Below, piece by piece: positions 59,327 through 64,000 of a DNA stretch of 64,000 nt. How positions within the stretch are numbered: the stretch's first letter is position 1; the number at the start of each line of letters is the position of its first letter. This DNA comes from Sulfurospirillum sp. (GTDB lineage Bacteria > Campylobacterota > Campylobacteria > Campylobacterales > Sulfurospirillaceae). The notes below the pieces were generated by a model, which searched no databases, was not told where the DNA came from, and saw nothing but the letters and a program-made list of their open reading frames with translations. The DNA is taken from assembly GCA_014859685.1 (NCBI GenBank), contig JACUTU010000002.1, forward strand, positions 237,588 to 301,587, in the 5' to 3' direction. Made by a program: the position numbers and the translations under genes.

Positions 59327-60013
59327 ATGCAGTTGTGTGTTGCTCTTGATCTACCCAATAAAGAAGAAAATCTCAAATTGGCTAGCGTTTTAAAGAATCA
59401 AGATATATGGCTCAAAGTTGGTTTGCGATCTTTCATACGAGATGGCGGTGAACTATTGGAGCAGATTCACGCGATCAGTGCTAATTTTAAGATATTTTTA
59501 GATCTCAAAATCTATGATATTCCAAATACAATGGCAGATGCTGCTGAATCTATAGCAAGCCTTGGTGTGGATATGTTTAATGTACACGCATCAAGCGGAA
59601 CAGTTGCGATGCAAGCGGTTATGAAGCGACTTGAGAAGATGAAAAATCGTCCGCTTGTTTTAGCCGTAACCGCACTAACAAGTTTTGATGAGCTTTCATT
59701 TGCTGCGATATATGAACATGGTATAGCACAAAAAGCGACACAATTTGCACAAGACGCATACAAAAGTGGGCTTGATGGTGTTGTGTGTTCCGTGTTTGAA
59801 AGTAACGCTATCAAGCAAGCAACAAGCGAAAACTTCTTGACACTTACTCCAGGAATTCGAGATGAAGGCGATAGCGTTGGTGATCAAAAGAGGGTCGCAA
59901 ATGTCACAACAGCAAAAGAGCAAAACAGCGATTTTATAGTTGTTGGCAGACCGATATACCAATCATCCGATCCGCTTGGTGTTGTACATAAGATTTTTGA
60001 AAAAATGCAATAA
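59327..60013 (+). CDS. pyrF: Orotidine-5'-phosphate decarboxylase
   Basis: A 228-residue TIM-barrel enzyme for the last step of UMP synthesis. The catalytic block is 'FLDLKIYDIPNTM' (DxKxxDI), and 'LTPGIRDEGDSVGDQKR' and 'VVGRPIYQSSDP' bind phosphate. ATG 59327 gives the canonical start 'MQLCVALDLP'; the frame opens 28 codons earlier inside nusB. Confidence 0.95.
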   Translation: MQLCVALDLPNKEENLKLASVLKNQDIWLKVGLRSFIRDGGELLEQIHAISANFKIFLDLKIYDIPNTMADAAESIASLGVDMFNVHASSGTVAMQAVMKRLEKMKNRPLVLAVTALTSFDELSFAAIYEHGIAQKATQFAQDAYKSGLDGVVCSVFESNAIKQATSENFLTLTPGIRDEGDSVGDQKRVANVTTAKEQNSDFIVVGRPIYQSSDPLGVVHKIFEKMQ

Positions 60014-60024
60014 AAGGATTTTAC

Positions 60025-61482
60025 ATGGCAAAAAAATTTCTCGTATTTACCGTTTTATTTTTTGGTTTGATTATAGTAGGTTTGATAGTTGCTATCAATA
60101 TGTTTGATCTCAATGCTTACAAACCAAAAATCCAACAATTAGTCAAAGAAAATACAGGATATGACCTTAGTATGGGTGATATCTCCGTTTCCTTTTCGCC
60201 TTTGGGCGTGCAGGCAAAAAATATCAGCGTGGCAGTGCCAAATCAAGAAGCTTTCGCAAAACTTGATAATTTCGCAGTTGCTTTACAATTGATGCCACTC
60301 TTGAAACAACAAATTGAAGTCGATTATGTATTGCTTTCATCCTTACATGTAGCCATCAAGAATGCAGCCAATGGGGCAAATAATTATACAGTAAAACAAG
60401 AAAAAGCACAGGCAAAAGAGGGCGCCACACAAGCCAAAACACAAAACAAAACACCTTTGGTAAATGTCAGTAAAATAAGAATAGAAAACGCACAGATACG
60501 CTATGAAGATGCGAAAAGCAAAACAAAAGCATCACTTGAAGGCATAAACCTTGCTATGAATGACATCAGCTATGATGGTGCAAAAGAACCATTGATGGCT
60601 ATCGGGTTTAATGGTGATTTAAAAATTGCAAAGCTTAGTTACGATAAGTACAATGCCAAAAATTTTACAGTAAAATTTAGCATGAAAGATGCTCTTGTCG
60701 ATGCGAGTACCATAACATACTCTATCTTTGACTCACTCGCAAGCGGTAAAGCACAAGTAGATCTTAGCACCAAAGCACCAAAACTTACATTTTCACAAAA
60801 TATCCAAAAACTAGCACTTGTAAATTTTTCAAAAGAGATTTTACAAAAAGATCTTTTGGACGGAGTTTTGAATATGCAAGTTTCTATCCAAACAACGCTC
60901 GATACGCCAGAAGTATTGAAAAAAAGCCTCAAGGGTTCTGTGTTATTTGATGGGCAAGGAGTGGGCATCATCGGTTATGATCTCGATAAAATTCTCGGCT
61001 TATATGATAAATCACAAAATGTAGATATGGTTGATATGGGTTCATTTTTAGTTGCAGGACCACTAGGATTTGCACTCTCCAAATCAAGCGATGCCGCTGG
61101 AACTTACTCTAGTTTACAAGGTGGCAAAACACTGCTGAAACACTTACATGTAAAGCTTGATTTCTTAAATGCAAATGTAAAACTAAGTGACATCGCACTA
61201 GCTACTAGTAAAAATAGAGTTGCCATAAAAGGCGATCTTGATTTGTTAAAGGAGCGATTTTTGGATGTCAAAGTTGGTGTGCTTGATGCAAAAAACTGTG
61301 CAAAATACTCACAAACTATAGGCGGAACATTTACAAAACCAAATGTAAAGGTTGATGAAGGCGCTATCAATACCGTGATAAATCTAGCAACATCATTGTT
61401 CGGAAAAACTAAAAATATGCTTGGAAATGATACAAATAAAGCATGCGAAGTTTTTTACAGCGGTGTCGTAAAGCAACCATAG
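60025..61482 (+). CDS. AsmA-family inner-membrane-anchored protein
   Basis: A 485-residue protein with one N-terminal transmembrane anchor (about 6-26) and a long beta-rich periplasmic part. 'LNAYKPKIQQLVKENTGYDL' and 'GDISVSFSPLGVQAKNISV' are the AsmA N-terminal signature; the C-terminal third ('LDFLNANVKLSDIALATS', 'KGDLDLLKERFLDVKV') is also typical. A low-complexity K/A/Q insert lies near 130-150. AsmA-like proteins are implicated in phospholipid transport across the periplasm. Palindrome copies lie at 60344 (variant) and 61144. Confidence 0.85.
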   Translation: MAKKFLVFTVLFFGLIIVGLIVAINMFDLNAYKPKIQQLVKENTGYDLSMGDISVSFSPLGVQAKNISVAVPNQEAFAKLDNFAVALQLMPLLKQQIEVDYVLLSSLHVAIKNAANGANNYTVKQEKAQAKEGATQAKTQNKTPLVNVSKIRIENAQIRYEDAKSKTKASLEGINLAMNDISYDGAKEPLMAIGFNGDLKIAKLSYDKYNAKNFTVKFSMKDALVDASTITYSIFDSLASGKAQVDLSTKAPKLTFSQNIQKLALVNFSKEILQKDLLDGVLNMQVSIQTTLDTPEVLKKSLKGSVLFDGQGVGIIGYDLDKILGLYDKSQNVDMVDMGSFLVAGPLGFALSKSSDAAGTYSSLQGGKTLLKHLHVKLDFLNANVKLSDIALATSKNRVAIKGDLDLLKERFLDVKVGVLDAKNCAKYSQTIGGTFTKPNVKVDEGAINTVINLATSLFGKTKNMLGNDTNKACEVFYSGVVKQP

Positions 61483-61526
61483 GAATAATTTTTGCTTTTT
61501 TGCACAAAAATACCAAAGGAGCAAAA

Positions 61527-61670
61527 ATGAAAATTTTGGGAAAAATAGAGATGATTGCGATGCTAAAAGAAAAGATAGCACAAGCAAAAAATTCGGGAGA
61601 CACTGAGGTTAAAAAACTCCAAAAACTCCTAGATAAGCTCATCCGCAGTAACGATGTAAGTTATATCTAA
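61527..61670 (+). CDS. 47-residue hypothetical protein
   Basis: Starts at ATG 61527 after a strong Shine-Dalgarno 'aaaggagcaaaa'. The product is highly helical and charged (many K/E), with a coiled-coil-like pattern ('MLKEKIAQAKNSGDTEVKKL'). A longer frame opens at 61443 inside the AsmA gene but lacks a ribosome-binding site. It is the last gene before a clear terminator and tRNA-Ser. No family is recognised. Confidence 0.6.
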   Translation: MKILGKIEMIAMLKEKIAQAKNSGDTEVKKLQKLLDKLIRSNDVSYI

Positions 61671-61676
61671 ACATTT

Positions 61677-61710
61677 AAAGGGCTTTAAAAAGACATTTAA
61701 GCCCTTTATT
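61677..61710 (+). terminator. Intrinsic terminator after the 47-residue ORF
   Basis: AAAGGGCTT (61677-61685) pairs with AAGCCCTTT (61699-61707) across a 13-base loop and is followed by 'att'. It separates the kdsA-to-AsmA transcript from tRNA-Ser. Confidence 0.75.
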
Positions 61711-61722
61711 ATCTTCAAGTGC

Positions 61723-61728
61723 TATAAT
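61723..61728 (+). promoter_or_regulatory. -10 element for tRNA-Ser
   Basis: TATAAT, 20 bases upstream of the tRNA 5' end, in 'gctataatttcg'. No clear -35 is visible because the region at the right distance is the terminator stem; Campylobacterota promoters often lack a good -35. Confidence 0.55.
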
Positions 61729-61747
61729 TTCGTTCTACTTTTTACTT

Positions 61748-61838
61748 GGACAGATGGGTGAGTTGGCTGAAACCACATCCCTGCTAAGGATGCGTACTCG
61801 TAAGGGTACCGAGGGTTCGAATCCCTCTCTGTCCGCCA
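61748..61838 (+). tRNA. tRNA-Ser (anticodon GCT)
   Basis: A 91-base class II tRNA with encoded CCA. The acceptor stem pairs GGACAGA with TCTGTCC, the anticodon stem CATCC/GGATG frames the loop CTGCTAA (anticodon GCT, Ser AGC/AGT codons), and a long variable arm lies between about 61794 and 61812. Its 3' end is the left copy of a 31-bp direct repeat, so it is the integration target of the accessory region. Confidence 0.96.
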
Positions 61839-61852
61839 TTCTTTATTTTTTT
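61822..61852 (+). repeat. Attachment-site repeat, copy 1 (tRNA 3' end)
   Basis: An exact 31-bp direct repeat of 62421-62451, covering the T-arm 3' strand, acceptor 3' strand and CCA of tRNA-Ser plus 14 bases after it. Duplication of a tRNA 3' end is the usual trace of site-specific integration (attL/attR). Flanking bases differ on both sides of the two copies. Confidence 0.85.
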
Positions 61853-61955
61853 TACCTGAATTACGTCTTTTTAGCAAATAATTATAAAATAAATAAAATA
61901 AAATAGATACTTTTTTAAAAAAGATGGATACTCTAACTACCTAAAAATAGAAATT

Positions 61956-62111
61956 AAAAATAAAAAGTGGTCATTTTGTTGTTATATTATCTTTAGTATC
62001 AAACAAGGGAAAATGTTCAAAAGTTCCATTCCTTCCATTCGTTTCGTTTCGTTCCACTTCACTACACTCATTTCAGTCATTTCACTTTTTTCACATTTCC
62101 TATTTTTTCAA
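61956..62111 (+). repeat. Long inverted repeat, arm A
   Basis: 156 bp that match the reverse complement of 62689-62862 apart from one 18-bp gap (arm B has extra bases between 'caaggg' and 'gttcaaaag') and no substitutions that I could see. It begins near AAAAATAAAAAGTGGTC and ends near CCTATTTTTTCAA. The middle is pyrimidine-rich with short tandem-like words (TTCC, GTTTC, TTCATT). Confidence 0.9.
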
Positions 62112-62225
62112 TACAATAGACATCTAAAATGAAATTAAATAAAATTTTTTTTAGTGAATTTATTCCCATCCTCTTTTTCTTTTAAATGACTTCGTCATTA
62201 ATGGAATTTTTTTCAAAAATTTCTT

Positions 62226-62259
62226 AAAGTGGTCATTTGAATATTATATTATCTTTAGT
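62226..62259 (+). repeat. Third, short copy of the inverted-repeat core
   Basis: AAAGTGGTCATTT followed, six bases later, by TATTATCTTTAGT. The same two blocks at the same spacing begin arm A (61964-61997) and, inverted, close arm B (62822-62854). It is in direct orientation to arm A and has a different continuation, so only about 34 bp are shared. Confidence 0.75.
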
Positions 62260-62353
62260 GGTTATACCCCTTTAAAATATTTAGATACTTTTAATAAAAA
62301 AAATAGATATAATCTATCATAAATATAAGATATAATATTTACTATTAAATATA

Positions 62354-62533
62354 CTATAAATACTTATTTTTAGTCGTTTTTGAATAGTTTATATAAACAA
62401 TTTTAACTTTATAAATAGTTTCCCTCTCTGTCCGCCATTCTTTATTTTTTTCTTCAAAAAATTCATTTAAAACCCCATAAAATAGGTTTTTTAACTCATT
62501 TTCAAAATTCTTTGTAATTTTAAAAGTATCCAT
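62354..62533 (-). CDS. 59-residue ORF running through the att copy
   Basis: Starts at ATG 62533 behind 'ggagagaaaa', a fair ribosome-binding site; an upstream in-frame ATG at 62566 repeats the words 'ATGGATACTTTTAA'. The product is very charged ('KNFENELKNLFYGVLNEFF'). The att repeat (62421-62451) codes for 'NKEWRTERE', so the last third of the protein depends on what lies left of att: after loss of the 61853-62451 segment it would run into antisense tRNA-Ser. It may be a small regulatory or excision-type protein, or a chance ORF. Confidence 0.4.
   Translation of the reverse strand: MDTFKITKNFENELKNLFYGVLNEFFEEKNKEWRTERETIYKVKIVYINYSKTTKNKYL
62421..62451 (+). repeat. Attachment-site repeat, copy 2
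   Basis: Exact 31-bp copy of 61822-61852, same orientation, 599 bp downstream. It carries only the 3' end of tRNA-Ser without the rest of the gene, as expected for a far attachment site left by integration. Confidence 0.85.
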
Positions 62534-62921
62534 TTTTCTCTCCGTCATTGTGTTAAAAGTATCCATAAAATTTTATCTAATATTTTTAAATTTTGTATAT
62601 TTATCAAATAAAAACAAAATATGATATTTACTATTAAAAACAATTTTAATAGTTATTTTTTCTTCATTTTCTTGTTCAAAAAACATATTTGAAAAAATAG
62701 GAAATGTGAAAAAAGTGAAATGACTGAAATGAGTGTAGTGAAGTGGAACGAAACGAAACGAATGGAAGGAATGGAACTTTTGAACATTGAACTATGTTTT
62801 TCAACTTTCCCTTGTTTGATACTAAAGATAATATAACAACAAAATGACCACTTTTTATTTTTTTATACGAAAATTTGGTTATTTTGAAAAATTTATTATA
62901 ATAAATAAAAAAGGAGTAAAA
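62452..62921. promoter_or_regulatory. Presumed left end, regulatory region and possible origin of the HUH element
   Basis: 470 bp between att copy 2 and the rep gene. It holds the 5' part of the minus-strand small ORF, two GATACTTTT boxes in minus orientation (AAAAGTATCC at 62523-62532 and 62555-62564), arm B of the inverted repeat, and the rep ribosome-binding site. A purine-rich stretch (62700-62780) with words such as GAAAC and GGAATGGAA could include the replication origin. No nick site is identifiable by eye. Confidence 0.45.
62689..62862 (-). repeat. Long inverted repeat, arm B
   Basis: 174 bp, reverse complement of arm A with an 18-bp extra segment near 62790-62808. It ends 59 bp before the rep start codon. 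The arms are separated by 577 bp that include att copy 2, so inversion between the arms would flip the att site and the small ORF. Confidence 0.9.
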
Positions 62922-63947
62922 ATGTCAAAAATAAGTTTTAAAAAATATGTTAATAACATTTATAAAGAACAAAATGACTTTTTAACTAATTATAAAAAAA
63001 TGTTGTTTATAGATAATGACGACAGTTTAACATGTTTAAGTATTTTTGACATAGAACAATATAATAAATTAAGACGACCACGAATTTTAAATGATTTTAT
63101 AAATGTAATAAAAGAAATAAAAAGAGATAAAAATTATTGTTTTTTTACAATAACTTTAAAAGATATAAATTATAAAAATTTAACTGATGAAGAAGTTTTA
63201 GAATATATAAAAAAACAATATAAAATATTAAAAGATTTTCAAACTTCAATTTTTAAAAAAAGAAACGATGGTAGAAAAAATAATTTAAAAAATGTTAACA
63301 AAATTTTAAAATATAAGTTAACAAAAAATAATGTTTTACATTTACATATAATTATATTTTATGAAGAAATTGAAGAAATTAAAACAATTTATAAAAGAAT
63401 TAAGAATTATAAAAATAATTATGAAAAATTTGAAAAAATAGGGAGATTTGAATTATTAGTTAATGATTTAGTTTATAAAGAATTACAACAATTTTTTAAA
63501 TTTGAAAAAATAAAAATAAAAAATGAAGAAGTTTTAATAGATGGAGATTTTAAAAAAGGAGATTTTAATTATTTTAAAAAATTAGATAATGATGAAAATT
63601 TGATTAAATATATTTATAAATATTTGACAAAAGAAGATAAATTAGAAAATAAAATTTTTAAATTATTAAAAATAAAAAAACAAACATATTCACATAATTT
63701 TTTTGATGGAATAAGTCAAAAAGATTTAAAAATTTTGAATTTTTACTTTTATAAAATTATAAAACAAGATTATAAGCTATTAAAAAAATTAGATGAAAGT
63801 GATGATGAACAAGAAAAAGAAGAAATAAAGTTTAAATTAGGATTAATTGAAAAAAAAGATAATGTGAGTATAAATATAATAAACCGTATAAAAAATAAAA
63901 AAATTATAATTGATAAAAAACGAGATAAAAGAAATGATAGATATTGA
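62922..63947 (+). CDS. HUH-endonuclease replication initiator (Rep)
   Basis: A 341-residue protein read from ATG 62922, behind 'aaaaaaggagtaaaa'; the frame opens at 62844 inside the inverted repeat. It shows the three rolling-circle Rep motifs in order: motif 1 'FFTITL' (74-79), motif 2 HUH 'HLHIII' (H140, H142) and motif 3 'YIYKYLTK' (230-237), with tyrosines 230, 232 and 234 and Lys 233/237. Such proteins nick one strand at the origin in plasmids, ssDNA phages and some transposons. Composition is extreme (A/T-ending codons, many K, N, I), unlike every gene to its left. The stop codon may be contributed by an inserted element, so the C-terminus may be truncated. Confidence 0.75.
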   Translation: MSKISFKKYVNNIYKEQNDFLTNYKKMLFIDNDDSLTCLSIFDIEQYNKLRRPRILNDFINVIKEIKRDKNYCFFTITLKDINYKNLTDEEVLEYIKKQYKILKDFQTSIFKKRNDGRKNNLKNVNKILKYKLTKNNVLHLHIIIFYEEIEEIKTIYKRIKNYKNNYEKFEKIGRFELLVNDLVYKELQQFFKFEKIKIKNEEVLIDGDFKKGDFNYFKKLDNDENLIKYIYKYLTKEDKLENKIFKLLKIKKQTYSHNFFDGISQKDLKILNFYFYKIIKQDYKLLKKLDESDDEQEKEEIKFKLGLIEKKDNVSINIINRIKNKKIIIDKKRDKRNDRY

Positions 63948-64000
63948 GACTGTAAAATAAACTGTGTAAACCCACCTGCTATCTCTGAATCAGTTAGTGT
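63948..64000. mobile_element. Possible end of an IS256-like insertion sequence
   Basis: The sequence changes abruptly from nearly pure A/T to ordinary composition at about 63946. 'GAGACTGTAAAATAAACTG' followed by 'TGTAAACCC' resembles, from memory, the terminal repeats of IS256-family elements (mutator-type transposase). The remaining 30 bases are too few to identify a transposase. The other end is outside the window. Confidence 0.35.

Larger units (their letters stand above)
61853..62420. other. AT-rich remnant or short element between the two att copies
   Basis: A 568-bp segment bounded by the two att repeats. It holds one arm of the long inverted repeat (61956-62111), a short direct copy of that arm's end (62226-62259), GATACTTTT boxes, a small hairpin at 62185-62199 (AATGAC-TTC-GTCATT), and the 3' end of a minus-strand ORF. 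I see no plausible complete gene. It is far more AT-rich than the chromosome-like part and carries no TTACATGTAA copy. It may be the remains of an earlier integration or a gene-free satellite of the element to its right. Confidence 0.6.

Noticed and set aside
1..61700. Phase-variable homopolymeric G/C tracts, common in Campylobacter surface-glycan genes
   Set aside because: I found no run of eight or more G or C; the longest I noticed is five, so there is no evidence for slippage control in this window.
61748..61838. ORF antisense to tRNA-Ser containing 'ERDSNPR'
   Set aside because: This peptide is the well-known translation of an antisense tRNA T-arm and has no coding value.
62844..62921. 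26-residue N-terminal extension of Rep starting at ATG 62844
   Set aside because: The extension is the translation of the inverted repeat end; ATG 62922 has a strong ribosome-binding site (AAGGAG).
1..64000. CRISPR array or restriction-modification system
   Set aside because: No regularly spaced repeat-spacer series and no methyltransferase or nuclease motifs of those systems were seen; the dispersed palindrome is not regularly spaced.

Overview
The window is a compact, AT-rich, single-chromosome stretch from a member of the Campylobacterota (epsilonproteobacteria). The call rests on protein content and gene order, not on a marker-gene search: rimO/tilS beside prfB, der-aroK-trpS-serS-TPR, cheY-prmA-ftsH-psd-pssA, kdsA-ribH-nusB-pyrF, a heptose set gmhB-hldD-hldE-gmhA, and a PglB-type bacterial oligosaccharyltransferase with a PglF-type dehydratase. 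The cbb3-oxidase copper ATPase CcoI with CcoS fits a free-living microaerophilic or respiratory relative (Sulfurimonas- or Sulfurospirillum-like), but I cannot fix the genus.

Layout. 1-3.7 kb: end of miaB, an LPLAT-like acyltransferase (DUF374), a membrane-anchored small protein and a three-gene set resembling PilM/PilN/PilO. 3.7-12.2 kb: housekeeping genes (tilS, rimO, panC, prfB, tRNA-Ala, dnaX, a 34-residue lipoprotein, murI, rho). 12.4-16.2 kb: ccoI-ccoS, a small cytochrome c and a TPR protein. 16.2-19.7 kb: ADP-heptose synthesis. 19.7-27.2 kb: a minus-strand surface-glycan block (GT10, WaaL-like ligase, GT9, SGNH protein, two GT4, an ELM1-like protein, LpxL/HtrB-like acyltransferase). 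27.3-35.4 kb: 3'-5' exonuclease, phosphomannomutase, galU, nucleotide-sugar dehydrogenase, pglB, pglF. 35.5-44.1 kb: PDC-domain membrane protein, hisH, hisA, cheY, prmA, ftsH, psd, pssA, a leucine-codon leader and leuA. 44.1-57.5 kb: TPR protein, serS, trpS, aroK, der, copA, copZ, serA, serC, an MscS channel and a DUF3108-like protein. 57.6-61.7 kb: kdsA, ribH, nusB, pyrF, an AsmA protein and a 47-residue ORF. 61.7-64.0 kb: tRNA-Ser(GCT) followed by an extremely AT-rich accessory region.

Two things stand out. First, the palindrome CTTACATGTAAG is scattered through the chromosome-like part. I count 22 exact TTACATGTAA cores by eye, plus about 15 near copies, mostly inside genes, and none after 61,153. 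It behaves like a highly iterated palindrome (HIP1-like) and surfaces in proteins as recurrent Leu-His-Val and Thr-Cys-Lys. Second, the 3' end of tRNA-Ser is repeated exactly (31 bp) about 600 bp downstream. Around that repeat lies a long inverted repeat (156/174 bp), one arm of which sits just upstream of a gene for an HUH-type rolling-circle replication initiator. This looks like one or two tandem integrations of a small HUH replicon or ssDNA-phage-like element at a tRNA gene, possibly cut by an insertion sequence at the window's right edge.

How the genes work together: the glycan genes form a near-complete path from sedoheptulose-7-phosphate through ADP-heptose, Kdo (kdsA), UDP-sugars (manB-like, galU, dehydrogenase, pglF) and transferases to lipooligosaccharide core assembly, ligation and N-glycosylation. 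The remainder is translation, amino-acid, phospholipid and copper-handling housekeeping.
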